A DNA stretch of 64,000 nt from Pseudomonadota bacterium (lineage in GTDB: Bacteria > Pseudomonadota > Gammaproteobacteria > Burkholderiales > Thiobacillaceae), in NCBI GenBank assembly GCA_029558905.1, contig JAKQCX010000031.1:1-64000 (forward strand), in the 5' to 3' direction. The notes under the pieces were generated by a model. The model saw nothing but the letters and a program-made list of their open reading frames with translations, was not told the origin of the DNA and ran no database searches. Below, piece after piece: positions 14,788 through 28,390 of this stretch. A program made the translations under genes and the position numbers. Positions within the stretch are counted from its first letter, which is position 1, and each line of letters begins with the position of its first letter.

Positions 14788-15600
14788 GTGGACGCCCACA
14801 GCCTCGTCCCGGAAGAACATTTCATCCAGAAAGAGCCTTATTACGAAGCCATCGGCAACGAGATCGCCATCTTCGAGGCCGCCTGGCGTCACAAATTGCC
14901 GGTGCTGCTCAAGGGCCCCACGGGCTGCGGCAAGACCCGCTTCATGGAATACATGGCCTGGCGTCTGAAGCGTCCCCTGATCACCGTATCCTGCCATGAC
15001 GATCTCACCGCTTCCGACCTGGTGGGACGCTATCTGGTCAAGGGGGGAGAAACCACCTGGGTGGACGGACCCTTGACCCGGGCCGTGCGGGTAGGCGGCA
15101 TCTGCTACCTGGACGAAGTGGTGGAGGCACGCAAGGACACCATGGTGGTGATCCACCCCCTGGCGGATGACCGCCGCACGCTGCCCATGGAGAAGCTGGG
15201 CCGGCTGCTGGAGGCAGCGGACGACTTCTGCCTGGCCATCTCCTACAATCCTGGCTACCAGAGCGTGCTCAAGGACCTGAAGCAATCCACCCGGCAACGC
15301 TTCGTGGCCCTGGAATTCGACTATCCCGCCGCCGAACTGGAACGCCGCATCGTAGCCACGGAATCCGGGGTGGATGCCAGCATGGCAGAACGCCTGGTGA
15401 AGCTGGCGCAGATGACCCGCAACCTCAAGGGCAGCGGCCTGGAGGAGGGCGCCTCCACCCGCCTGCTGGTGCACGCCGGCAAGCTCATCGCCGGTGGCAT
15501 CGAGCCGGTGAGTGCCTGCAGCAGCGCCGTGGCCCAGGCCCTCACCGACGATGGCGACATGCTGGCCGCCATCCAGGAGCTGTCCTCTTCCATCTTCTGA
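14788..15600 (+). CDS. cbbQ: RuBisCO activase AAA+ subunit CbbQ
   Basis: A 270-residue MoxR-type AAA+ ATPase of the CbbQ/NorQ group. Walker A is GPTGCGKT (43-50), Walker [10 protein letters not shown], and the sensor and arginine-finger regions around [14 protein letters not shown] match CbbQ/NirQ/NorQ proteins. With CbbO it forms a ring that remodels inhibited RuBisCO. The GTG start has AGAAAGG six bases upstream. It is 9 bases from cbbO. RuBisCO genes are not in the window, so NorQ (nitric-oxide reductase maturation) is the alternative; the autotrophic setting and the large partner favour CbbQ. A TAAAAT -10 element lies at 14745-14750 without an obvious -35. Confidence 0.85.
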   Translation: MDAHSLVPEEHFIQKEPYYEAIGNEIAIFEAAWRHKLPVLLKGPTGCGKTRFMEYMAWRLKRPLITVSCHDDLTASDLVGRYLVKGGETTWVDGPLTRAVRVGGICYLDEVVEARKDTMVVIHPLADDRRTLPMEKLGRLLEAADDFCLAISYNPGYQSVLKDLKQSTRQRFVALEFDYPAAELERRIVATESGVDASMAERLVKLAQMTRNLKGSGLEEGASTRLLVHAGKLIAGGIEPVSACSSAVAQALTDDGDMLAAIQELSSSIF

Positions 15601-15609
15601 GTCACGAGC

Positions 15610-17715
15610 ATGAACGCCGACCAGATCACGCCCCTGCTGGAAGAATGGCTGGAGGCGGATTTCAGCTTCCGCAAGGTAGGCGCCACGGCCAAGAGCATCG
15701 CCGCCCTGCCACCGGAAGAACAGGAATTCATCCTGGACTGGACCAAACGGGTGGCCAGCTCCAACCCGGAAATCGCCTGGCAGTTCGCCCGTCGCGCACC
15801 GGCCCTCATCGGTGGCATGGATCGCCGCCTCATGCAGGCCTGGGTGCTGGGGGCCTGCGACGTATACGACCGCCAGGGCTTGCGTCACGCCCTCACGGTG
15901 ATGGAAGAGGCAGATCACTTCGCCGGGCGTCAGCTGGAAATGACCGCCGGCGTACTGTTCGAGGATGTGGCCGGGGTACTGGGCAATTTCCTGCACGGTC
16001 TGTCCGGTCGAAGCCTGGCGTTGCGCCAGGGCCAGGAGGCCTACACCGACACCGAAACCATCTTTCTGCCCAAAGTCCTGGCCCGCTTCCCCGCGCGGGC
16101 GGACAACTTCAAGCTGGCCAAGGCCATGGCGGCCCTGCTCTGGGCCCAGATCCGCTTCGGTACCTTGCGCGACGATTTGGCCATGGCCTGTGCGCGTTTC
16201 CCGGACCCGGAGCGAGCACTGCACCAATTGCATGGCCTGGAGACCCTGCGTCTGACGGCCCGCATCCAGCGTGAACTGCCCGGCCTGCACCGTGACATGC
16301 TCCACCTTGGCAAGCAGCTGGGTGAAGGACTGCCCCCGGGCTGGTCACCCCTCGCCCAACGCCTGACCCAGGCCGATGCAGGCCTGCGGGACAGCCTGGC
16401 ACTGCTGACGCAGGCCCTGCGGCTGCCCGACTTCCGACCCTGGTGCTATCAGGGCAGCCTCCGGATGGAAGCCGTACGCGCCACCCGCAAGGGCCGCGAG
16501 GAAAAGGAAAAGGCCCGCCTGCGGGTCAAGCTGGCGGAACTGCTGCAGGAGCACGGGCATCGGGCGGACGGGTCCGGGCGAGCGATCAGGACCCGGCCAC
16601 ACCAGTTCGGCGCGCGCGCCCATGACGAGGCCGGCAGGCTGGATCTGGAACTGACCCTGGATGAACTGCCCTTGACGCCGCCGGAGGACGTCAAGGCCCT
16701 GCTCACCTCCGTCTGGCTGGACTTCGGCGAGATCCCGCCGGAATACCTGGTGCCTGCCGGGGAAGGCGAATACGACCCCAGCCAGCTGGTGGAGCAGACC
16801 GCCGATCCGGACTCGGTCTGGCAGGGTACCTATCACGAGGAGGGCGCCACCTTCTATCCGGAATGGGACATGGGCCGCGAGCATTACCGCAAGGACTGGT
16901 GCGTCATGCGGGAAAAAGAGGTCCCCCCCGCAGAGGACGGTTTCCACCGCCTCACCCTGGAAAAATACGCCGGCCTGATCAAGCACCTGCGCCGCGGCTT
17001 CGAGGCCATGCGCGATGAGGACCGGGTGGAGAAGCGCCAGGCCCAGGGCGACGACGTGGACATCGATGCCCTGGTGGAGGCCCTGGCAGACGCCCGGGAC
17101 GGACGCGAGATGAGCGACCGCCTGTTCACCCGCCTGCACCGGGCGGAACGCAACATCGCCGTGGCCTTCATGGTGGACATGTCCGGCTCCACCAAGGGCT
17201 GGATCAACGAAGCCGAGCGGGAGGCCCTGATCCTGCTGTGCGAGGCCCTGGAACTGCTGCGGGACCGCTACGCCATCTACGGCTTTTCCGGCATCACCCG
17301 CAAACGCTGCGAGCTGTTTCGCATCAAGACCTTCGACGAGCCCTACTCCGACCTGGTCAAGGCCCGCATCTGCGGCATCCAGCCGCAGGAATACACCCGC
17401 ATGGGCTTCGCCATCCGCCATCTCACGCGCCTGCTCGGAGACGTGGAGGCCAGAACCCGGGTGCTGGTGACCCTGTCCGATGGCCGGCCCGACGACTATT
17501 TCGATGGCTACCGCGGGCCGTATGGCATCGAGGACACCCGCATGGCCCTGGTGGAGGCCCGACGCGCCGGAATCCATCCGTTCTGCATCACCATCGACCG
17601 GGAAGCACGCGACTACCTGCCCCACATGTACGGCGCCGCACGCTACATCATCCTGGACGACGTGCGCCAATTGCCCATGAAGGTGTCGGACATCTACCGC
17701 CGCCTCACCACCTGA
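15610..17715 (+). CDS. cbbO: RuBisCO activase adaptor CbbO (VWA domain)
   Basis: A 701-residue partner of CbbQ. The N-terminal 450 residues are helical and bind the CbbQ ring in the known system; the C-terminal von Willebrand A domain carries the metal-dependent adhesion motif DMSGS (from about residue 523), the distal threonine region and LSDGRPDDY, all needed for binding inhibited RuBisCO. Length is close to the 750-780 residues of studied CbbO and longer than typical NorD (about 620), which supports the CbbO reading. Nine bases after cbbQ and 11 bases before a small downstream gene. Confidence 0.85.
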   Translation: MNADQITPLLEEWLEADFSFRKVGATAKSIAALPPEEQEFILDWTKRVASSNPEIAWQFARRAPALIGGMDRRLMQAWVLGACDVYDRQGLRHALTVMEEADHFAGRQLEMTAGVLFEDVAGVLGNFLHGLSGRSLALRQGQEAYTDTETIFLPKVLARFPARADNFKLAKAMAALLWAQIRFGTLRDDLAMACARFPDPERALHQLHGLETLRLTARIQRELPGLHRDMLHLGKQLGEGLPPGWSPLAQRLTQADAGLRDSLALLTQALRLPDFRPWCYQGSLRMEAVRATRKGREEKEKARLRVKLAELLQEHGHRADGSGRAIRTRPHQFGARAHDEAGRLDLELTLDELPLTPPEDVKALLTSVWLDFGEIPPEYLVPAGEGEYDPSQLVEQTADPDSVWQGTYHEEGATFYPEWDMGREHYRKDWCVMREKEVPPAEDGFHRLTLEKYAGLIKHLRRGFEAMRDEDRVEKRQAQGDDVDIDALVEALADARDGREMSDRLFTRLHRAERNIAVAFMVDMSGSTKGWINEAEREALILLCEALELLRDRYAIYGFSGITRKRCELFRIKTFDEPYSDLVKARICGIQPQEYTRMGFAIRHLTRLLGDVEARTRVLVTLSDGRPDDYFDGYRGPYGIEDTRMALVEARRAGIHPFCITIDREARDYLPHMYGAARYIILDDVRQLPMKVSDIYRRLTT

Positions 17716-17726
17716 GGTCCGCAAGC

Positions 17727-18014
17727 ATGCAACACACACTGGAAATCCGTCCGCAGGCGTATTACAGCAATGGGGCCTATGGCCGTTCCTGGGGCGTGCG
17801 CCTGGTGGTGACCCTGGCAAGGGATGAAGAAGGTGTGGAACGGGTGCGCTATCGTGGTGTGGCCGGTCGCTGCCGGCGCAAGGCGGGAGATTGCAGCCTG
17901 GCCGAGTTTCGTGCCTGGGCCCGGCACGAGGTATGCCTGAACGAGAACTCCTGGCTACGGGTAAGCCCGGGGGGCGAAGCGGAATTTCCGCCACCAGGGG
18001 CAGCGGCCGGCTGA
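17727..18014 (+). CDS. Small protein downstream of cbbO, unknown function
   Basis: A 95-residue, basic protein beginning MQHTLEIRPQAYYSNGAYGR and including GRCRRKAGDCSLAEFRAW with two nearby cysteines. It starts 11 bases after cbbO and ends just before a strong terminator, so it is the last gene of the cbbQO operon. No signal peptide. Family is not recognised. Position suggests a role with CbbQO or RuBisCO activation, but this is only inference. Confidence 0.7.
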   Translation: MQHTLEIRPQAYYSNGAYGRSWGVRLVVTLARDEEGVERVRYRGVAGRCRRKAGDCSLAEFRAWARHEVCLNENSWLRVSPGGEAEFPPPGAAAG

Positions 18015-18023
18015 CCCGGATCA

Positions 18024-18055
18024 GCGCAAAGGCCGCCCGTGGGCGGCCTTTGCGC
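18024..18055. terminator. Bidirectional terminator between cbbQO operon and ompA-like gene
   Basis: A perfect 15-bp stem (GCGCAAAGGCCGCCC with its complement) lies between convergent genes. AAA/TTT pairs inside the lower stem give a short U-rich side in both directions. Confidence 0.85.
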
Positions 18056-18081
18056 AATCGTATGCCGTTATCCGCGGGTCT

Positions 18082-19557
18082 TTACTTGGCCCTGGCCTGG
18101 ATCTCGATTTCCACGCGCCGATTGGGTGCGTGGCATTCCTTCAGCTTGCTCTTGGGCAGCTTGGCATCACACTGCACCACGGGCTGGGCGTCACCCACGC
18201 CGCTGGTGATGATCAGGTTGGGCTTCACGCCCTTGGCAATCAGGTAGGACTTCACGGACTTGGCCCGTGCCTCGGACAGCTTCAGGTTGGCCTTGGCGTT
18301 GCCGGTCGGGTCCGCGTGCCCCACCACCTTGATCTGGTCGATCTCGCCCACGCCCTTCAGCTTGGCCACCACATCGTCCAGTCTGGCCTTGCCCTCCCGA
18401 GACAGATCCTTGATACCGGCCTTGCCCAGCTTGAACAGGGCATCACCGGCAAGCACCACCTTGTTGGCCACGATCTCTGCTGCCGGTGTCACGGCGGGCA
18501 CGACCGGCATGGGGGTGGCCACCGGTGCAGGCGCGGGCACTGCCGGCTGTATCGCGGGCGCCGCGGGCGGAGCCTCAACCACCGGGGACGCCGGGACCGC
18601 CGGAGCTACCGGGGCGGCGGGAGCTGCCGCCTGAGGCTCAGGAGTCGCAGCCGGGGCCGCGGGTTCGCGCTCCGGCACTGCCGCCGCGGCCGGTGTCTCC
18701 GGAGCGGCGGCCTCAGCCGCGGGTGCGCCCGCAGGGACCGGTGGGGTCGGTACGGAAAAGGTGGGCCATCCGATCTGGGGCAGCTGGGGCAGGCTGAAAC
18801 CCTGCAGGCCGGGAATGAAGCCGGACAGGTTTCCCAGCATGGCCACCGGGTCCCACATGGAGAAATTGCCGGCCCCCTGGACCACCGGCGCGGGCTCCCA
18901 GGTCAGCCAGTTACTGGTGCCCTGGCCATAGCCGTAGGGGTTCACCACGGCGCCGAGCATGCCCGTGTACAACGCCGGGTTGGCCAGGGTACCGGCCAGA
19001 TTCCAGGCCCGCGGGTCCAAAGGCGCCATACCCCAGCGGATGTAGGTGTTGGGGTTCAGGGTATTCAGGAAGACGTTCCACAGCTTGGGATCCAACGGCA
19101 GCATGACCCAGCGCATGAGCTTGCCCGGATCGGTCAGCTGCGTGAGCAGGGCCGTGTAGAAGTTGGGGTCCAGGCTGGCCGCGCTCCAGCGCAGGTAGAT
19201 ATTGGGGTCCGCGAATTGCAGATAATTGCGCACCGCGTCGGGGTGGGCCATGCTGTTCATCATGTTCAGCCACCCCCCCGGATCCATCATGCCGTGCATG
19301 GCGGCGACATAGAACCCCGGCTCGGTCACGTTGTTGAACCATGACACGAAGGTTTTCGGATCCTTGAAGGCCGACATGTTGCGGGTAAAGTCGGTCATCC
19401 GCATCACCCAGCCTTCGGGGGTGGTGGGGATGGCCTTCTTGGCGGCTTCCGCCGCGGCGGCCTGGCCCGCGAAGGTGGGAATCTCGGTGGTGCCCATGGC
19501 GGCGAAGGCGGGTGCGGTGGCAAAGGCCAATGCCACGGCGATGAGCTTCAGTTTCAT
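18082..19557 (-). CDS. OmpA-family cell-envelope protein with 12-13-residue tandem repeats
   Basis: A 491-residue exported protein. A signal peptide (to about AFAA) is followed by about eleven 12-13-residue repeats (residues 66-205) of the form [DNEH]-P-x-x-[YFW]-x-x-hydrophobic, for example DPNIYLRWSAASL, DPNFYTALLTQLT and NPNTYIRWGMAPL. A Pro/Ala-rich linker (about 265-365) then leads to a C-terminal OmpA domain with the peptidoglycan-binding HADPTGNAKANLKLSEARAKSV-type helix, split here by family residues, and NRRVEIEI. The start has AAGGGAT six bases upstream. It has no OmpA-type beta-barrel, so it probably tethers the repeat region to peptidoglycan in the periplasm. The repeat family is not one I recognise. 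Confidence 0.85.
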   Translation of the reverse strand: MKLKLIAVALAFATAPAFAAMGTTEIPTFAGQAAAAEAAKKAIPTTPEGWVMRMTDFTRNMSAFKDPKTFVSWFNNVTEPGFYVAAMHGMMDPGGWLNMMNSMAHPDAVRNYLQFADPNIYLRWSAASLDPNFYTALLTQLTDPGKLMRWVMLPLDPKLWNVFLNTLNPNTYIRWGMAPLDPRAWNLAGTLANPALYTGMLGAVVNPYGYGQGTSNWLTWEPAPVVQGAGNFSMWDPVAMLGNLSGFIPGLQGFSLPQLPQIGWPTFSVPTPPVPAGAPAAEAAAPETPAAAAVPEREPAAPAATPEPQAAAPAAPVAPAVPASPVVEAPPAAPAIQPAVPAPAPVATPMPVVPAVTPAAEIVANKVVLAGDALFKLGKAGIKDLSREGKARLDDVVAKLKGVGEIDQIKVVGHADPTGNAKANLKLSEARAKSVKSYLIAKGVKPNLIITSGVGDAQPVVQCDAKLPKSKLKECHAPNRRVEIEIQARAK

Positions 19558-19730
19558 GACTATCCCTTTCAGAGAAAAACCGGTGGTATCGCGATATCCG
19601 CAATCCTTCGGATTCTAGACGTGCGCAGGCCCGCCTGGCACGGCTTGGACGTGCATCGCCCACAGAAACTCCACGCACTGTGGCGCGACGGTCGAACCGC
19701 CTGTGCGCATGAGATCGCGCGCCAACGCGA

Positions 19731-19752
19731 ACGGGCCGGCAAGCCGGCCCGT
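19731..19752 (-). terminator. Hairpin after hppA
   Basis: A perfect 10-bp stem (ACGGGCCGGC with GCCGGCCCGT) with a two-base loop, 22 bases after the hppA stop. Only weak T content follows on the minus strand. Confidence 0.6.
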
Positions 19753-19774
19753 CCTGTCGCCGCGGCTGCTCCGG

Positions 19775-21826
<2,052 letters not shown>

Positions 21827-21935
21827 CTATCTCCTTGAACAGCCACATGAATATCCAACCGCACCCTTGCGGCTCTCCTCCTGCCGCGACCTGTCCCTTT
21901 CTTCAGCGCCGCATCCGCGTCCCGCCGGCACGGAC

Positions 21936-22151
21936 TCACTCCCGGCCCAGGGCCAGGCCCCCCGAGAACCGGGTACCCGGCGTGAAGCCAAAAATCGCCT
22001 CCAGTCCCAGTTCCCGGATGAGACCATCCACCGCCACCTGGCCGTGCTCCTTTTGCACCTCGGAGAGGATGAGCTTGGCCGAGTTGGCGTTGTAGAAGCC
22101 GCCGAAGTCGGCCTGCACCTTCAGCAGCTGGCGTGCGCGGTCGAGGGTCAT
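21936..22151 (-). CDS. Conserved small protein, unknown function
   Basis: A 71-residue cytoplasmic protein (MTLDRARQLLKVQADFGGFY to SGGLALGRE). It reads as a compact all-alpha protein with well-behaved codon use. It lies between PPi-PFK and hppA on the same strand, 109 bases before hppA and 67 after the PFK stop. No ribosome site is obvious. A link to PPi metabolism is suggested only by position. Confidence 0.65.
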   Translation of the reverse strand: MTLDRARQLLKVQADFGGFYNANSAKLILSEVQKEHGQVAVDGLIRELGLEAIFGFTPGTRFSGGLALGRE

Positions 22152-22218
22152 CTGGTATGAATACGGCGCGGGGAAGCGGACCGCGGACAGGCGCCGCCGC
22201 GCCCCACCCGCACCGTGA

Positions 22219-23475
22219 TCAGAGCTTGAATTCCTTCAGCTTCTTCGTCACCGGCCTGTTCTTCAGCGTGACATACACCGGCAGACCATTCTCGTACCGG
22301 GGGTAGTCCTCGCCCTGGATCAGACCGGTGAGGTAGTTGCGGCACTTGTCGGTGATGCCGTAACCATCCTTGCTGATGAAGTCGCGCGGCATGAATTTCT
22401 CCACGTTGGCCACGTCCTTCAGATCGGCCATGCCCAGCCTGTACTTGTAGGGCGTATCCGACAGCCGCACGATGGTGGGCATCACCGAGTTGTGTCCCTT
22501 GATCGCCAGTTCCACGGCCTTCCTGCCCAGCTCGTAGGCCTGCTTCACATCGGTCTTGGAGGCGATGTGGCGGGCGGCGCGCTGCAGATAGTCGGCCACG
22601 GCCCAGTGGAACTTGTAGCCCAGGGCATCCTTGATCATGTTGGCCACCACGGGGGCCGCGCCACCCAGCTGGGCGTGGCCGAAGGCGTCACGCGTGCCCT
22701 GCTCGGCCAGGAACTTGCCGTCCGGGTAGTGGCAGCCCTCGGACACCACCACACTGCAGTAACCATGTTCCTCCACCTTCCGCTGCACGGCGGCGAGGAA
22801 TTTCTTCTGGTCGAACTCGATCTCGGGGAACAGGATCACCACGGGAATGCCGTGATCCGCCACCAGACCACCGGCTGCCGCGATCCAGCCTGCATGCCGG
22901 CCCATGACCTCCACCACGAAGATCTTGGTGGAGGTCTTGGCCATGGAGCGCACGTCGAAGGAGGCCTCAAGGGTGGACACGGCGATGTACTTGGCCACGG
23001 AACCAAAGCCCGGGCAGCAGTCGGTGATGGGCAGGTCGTTGTCCACGGTCTTGGGCACGTGGATGGCCTGGATGGGATAGCCCATGGCCTCGGACAGCTG
23101 GGAGACCTTGTAGCAGGTATCGGCGGAGTCGCCGCCGCCGTTGTAGAAGAAGTAGCCGATATCGTGGGCCTTGAAGACCTCGATCAGGCGCTCGTACTCG
23201 CGCCTGTTGGCCTCCAGGCTCTTGAGCTTGTAGCGGCAGGAACCGAAGGCGCCCGAGGGCGTGCTGCGCAGGGCGGCGATATCGGCGTCGGTCTCCTTGC
23301 TGGTGTCGATGAGATCCTCGGTGAGCGCGCCGATGATGCCGTTGCGGCCGGCGTAGACCTTGCCGATGACATCGGCATGCTTGCGCGCGGTCTCGATGAC
23401 GCCGCAGGCGGAGGCATTGATGACGGCGGTCACACCGCCGGACTGGGCGTAGAACGCGTTCTTTTTCTTGGCCAT
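22219..23475 (-). CDS. pfp: Pyrophosphate-dependent 6-phosphofructokinase
   Basis: A 418-residue glycolytic enzyme converting fructose 6-phosphate and fructose 1,6-bisphosphate, predicted to use PPi and to be reversible. The phosphate-donor loop reads YNGGGDSADT and the substrate loop PKTVDND; the Lys before TVDND is the PPi-enzyme signature, where ATP enzymes have Gly (PGTIDND). Length is above the 320 residues of bacterial ATP-PFK and typical of PPi forms in methanotrophs and sulfur oxidisers. In autotrophs it can run toward gluconeogenesis or the Calvin cycle and regenerate PPi. GGAG precedes the ATG by nine bases. Confidence 0.9.
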   Translation of the reverse strand: MAKKKNAFYAQSGGVTAVINASACGVIETARKHADVIGKVYAGRNGIIGALTEDLIDTSKETDADIAALRSTPSGAFGSCRYKLKSLEANRREYERLIEVFKAHDIGYFFYNGGGDSADTCYKVSQLSEAMGYPIQAIHVPKTVDNDLPITDCCPGFGSVAKYIAVSTLEASFDVRSMAKTSTKIFVVEVMGRHAGWIAAAGGLVADHGIPVVILFPEIEFDQKKFLAAVQRKVEEHGYCSVVVSEGCHYPDGKFLAEQGTRDAFGHAQLGGAAPVVANMIKDALGYKFHWAVADYLQRAARHIASKTDVKQAYELGRKAVELAIKGHNSVMPTIVRLSDTPYKYRLGMADLKDVANVEKFMPRDFISKDGYGITDKCRNYLTGLIQGEDYPRYENGLPVYVTLKNRPVTKKLKEFKL

Positions 23476-23529
23476 GCTGGGTCTCTCCTAAACAAAAGGC
23501 GCGGTCGCCCGCGCCCCGTCAATACGAAT

Positions 23530-23901
23530 TCATCGGCCACTGGCCCGGGCCTCACCCTGGCGCCTGGCGTCTTCCTCTTCCTGCGCCTTGAGCAGACCGA
23601 TGACGCAGTCGCCCAAGTTGTCGTAGTCCTCACGACCGGTACCGTAGCGTTCCTTCACCGAGTAGTAGAACATGGCCCGATACTCGGCCGGCCCTGTGCG
23701 GGACAGCACGAAGGCACAGTCGCCCACGATCCAGAACAGGGCGGGGCACACCGTCAACTCCCGGTCGGCATGCGACAGACGGATTTCCGTCTCCACATCC
23801 TTGATCTCCACCGCATCCGCCACCTGGGCGCCGAAGCGCTCCCCCAGGGTGGCGCGCACCAGCCTGTGGTCGGCGGCGGAGAACTCGGGAATCCCGCTCA
23901 T
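23530..23901 (-). CDS. Hypothetical protein between adk and pfp
   Basis: A 123-residue cytoplasmic protein (starts MSGIPEFSAADHRLVRATLG). It has a mixed alpha/beta pattern and an acidic, charged C-terminus (KAQEEEDARRQGEARASGR). It begins 3 bases after the adk stop, so it is in an operon with adk; 54 bases separate it from the PFK start. No motif or family is recognised. Confidence 0.7.
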   Translation of the reverse strand: MSGIPEFSAADHRLVRATLGERFGAQVADAVEIKDVETEIRLSHADRELTVCPALFWIVGDCAFVLSRTGPAEYRAMFYYSVKERYGTGREDYDNLGDCVIGLLKAQEEEDARRQGEARASGR

Positions 23902-23904
23902 GGC

Positions 23905-26516
<2,612 letters not shown>

Positions 26517-26537
26517 GTACTGTCCGACGCGGATGGC

Positions 26538-27218
26538 ATGGAGCTGAGCGCCGCCGATCTGGCGGCCATCCGGCTGACCCTGGAGCTGGCGTCCATCACC
26601 ACCCTGCTGCTGTTAGTGCTGGGTACACCCCTGGCCTGGTGGCTGGCGCGCACACGGTCCCGCTGGAAGGGGCCGGTGGCGGCGGTGGTGGCCCTGCCCC
26701 TAGTGCTGCCACCCACGGTGATCGGCTTCTATCTGCTGGTGTCCCTGGGACCCAATGGTTATGGCGGCCAGCTCACCCAGGCCTTGGGTCTGGGGCTCCT
26801 GCCCTTCACCTTCGCCGGCCTGGTGGTGGCCTCGATCATCTATTCCCTGCCTTTCGTGGTGCAGCCGCTGCAGAACGCCTTCGCCGCACTGGGGGACCGC
26901 CCCCTGGAGGTGGCCGCCACACTGCGGGCCTCGCCCCTGGACACCTTCTTCACCGTCATCCTGCCCCTGGCCCGACCCGGCTATCTCACCGCCACCGTGC
27001 TGGGTTTCGCCCACACCGTGGGGGAGTTCGGCGTGGTATTGATGATCGGCGGCAACATCCCCGGCCAGACCCGGGTCGTGTCGGTGCAGATCTACGATCA
27101 TGTCGAGGCCATGGAGTACGCCCAGGCGCACGGCCTGGCCCTGAGCATGGTGGTGTTCTCCTTTCTGGTGCTGTGGGCCCTGTATCACTTCAACCCCCAG
27201 GGCGGACGGCGCGGATGA
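26538..27218 (+). CDS. modB: Molybdate ABC transporter, permease
   Basis: A 226-residue inner-membrane permease with about five helices. The EAA coupling loop reads [20 protein letters not shown], and [10 protein letters not shown] and [21 protein letters not shown] are typical of ModB. It overlaps modC by four bases (ATGA). Works as a dimer with ModC and receives oxyanion from ModA. Confidence 0.95.
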   Translation: MELSAADLAAIRLTLELASITTLLLLVLGTPLAWWLARTRSRWKGPVAAVVALPLVLPPTVIGFYLLVSLGPNGYGGQLTQALGLGLLPFTFAGLVVASIIYSLPFVVQPLQNAFAALGDRPLEVAATLRASPLDTFFTVILPLARPGYLTATVLGFAHTVGEFGVVLMIGGNIPGQTRVVSVQIYDHVEAMEYAQAHGLALSMVVFSFLVLWALYHFNPQGGRRG

Positions 27219-28303
27219 CCCCCGCCACGCAGCCATCCATCCTGGCCCGTTTCCGCCTGGGCTATGCGGGTTTTGCGCTGCACGTCGACCTGAGCCTGCC
27301 GGGCCGGGGCGTGACGGCCCTGTACGGTCCTTCCGGCTCCGGCAAGACCACCCTGCTGCGCTGCATCGCCGGCCTGGAGCGCTCACCCGATGCGCATCTC
27401 CAGGTCAATGGCGAGGTCTGGCAGGATGGGGCCCGGTTCTTGCCCACGCACCGACGCCCCCTGGGCTACGTATTTCAGGAGGCCAGCCTGTTTCCGCATC
27501 TGGACGTGCGCCGCAACCTGGAATACGGCATGCGCCGGGTGCCCGCGCGGGAGCGCAGGGTCAGTCTGGAGCAGGCCATCGAGCTGCTGGGCATCGGCCA
27601 TCTGCTGGCGCGTCGGCCGGACCGCCTGTCCGGAGGTGAACGCCAGCGCGTGGGCATCGCCCGGGCCCTGGCGGTCAGTCCCCGCCTGCTGCTCATGGAC
27701 GAGCCGCTCGCGGCCCTCGACCTGGCGCGCAGACAGGAGATCCTGCCCTACCTGGAACGCCTGCACGATGAACTGGAGATCCCCGTCCTCTATGTCAGCC
27801 ACGCGCCCGACGAGGTGACCCGGCTGGCGGATCATCTCGTGGTGCTGGAAGCGGGTCGCGTCGTGGCGGCGGGCGCCCTGGGCGACACCCTGGCGCGCCT
27901 GGATCTGCCCATCCGCCTGGGCGAGGATGCCGGCGTGGTGCTGGAGGCCTGCGTGCTGGAGCAGGACCCGGTCTGGGGTCTGGCACGCGTGGCCTTCACG
28001 GGCGGCAGCCTGTGGGTACGGGACGCTGGTCATGCCCTGGGCCAGGCCGTACGTGTACGCATCCTGGCGCGGGACGTGAGCCTCACCCTGACGCGGCACG
28101 AGGGCACCAGCATCCTCAACATCCTGCCTGCAAGGTTGGAAGACATGGCGGAGGACGGCCATCCCGCCCAGGTGCTGGCGCGCCTGAGCGTAGCCGGTTC
28201 GCCCTTGCTGGCGCGCCTCACACGCCGCTCCGTGCATGCCCTGGGCCTGCATGCCGGCATGCCCGTGCATGCCCAGATCAAGGCCGTTGCCCTGATCGGT
28301 TGA
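27215..28303 (+). CDS. modC: Molybdate ABC transporter, ATP-binding protein
   Basis: A 362-residue ATPase: Walker [11 protein letters not shown]-loop [12 protein letters not shown], signature [15 protein letters not shown], Walker [13 protein letters not shown], and a C-terminal TOBE/Mop regulatory domain (about residues 290-360, [13 protein letters not shown]). Length and the Mop domain separate it from other importers. Its start overlaps the modB stop. It is the last gene of the mod operon; argS follows after 87 bases. Confidence 0.95.
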   Translation: MTPATQPSILARFRLGYAGFALHVDLSLPGRGVTALYGPSGSGKTTLLRCIAGLERSPDAHLQVNGEVWQDGARFLPTHRRPLGYVFQEASLFPHLDVRRNLEYGMRRVPARERRVSLEQAIELLGIGHLLARRPDRLSGGERQRVGIARALAVSPRLLLMDEPLAALDLARRQEILPYLERLHDELEIPVLYVSHAPDEVTRLADHLVVLEAGRVVAAGALGDTLARLDLPIRLGEDAGVVLEACVLEQDPVWGLARVAFTGGSLWVRDAGHALGQAVRVRILARDVSLTLTRHEGTSILNILPARLEDMAEDGHPAQVLARLSVAGSPLLARLTRRSVHALGLHAGMPVHAQIKAVALIG

Positions 28304-28390
28304 TACCCGTCCGCGCCGGCACGCGGGTCAGGCGCGAGCGGTGATGCGCCGTTTCTAGGATAATGCGCGCGCCACCCCAGCCATCCCGCC

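Noticed and set aside
19587-19596. Palindrome TATCGCGATA upstream of the ompA-like gene
   Set aside because: Short, single and just before the ribosome site; not enough to claim an operator.
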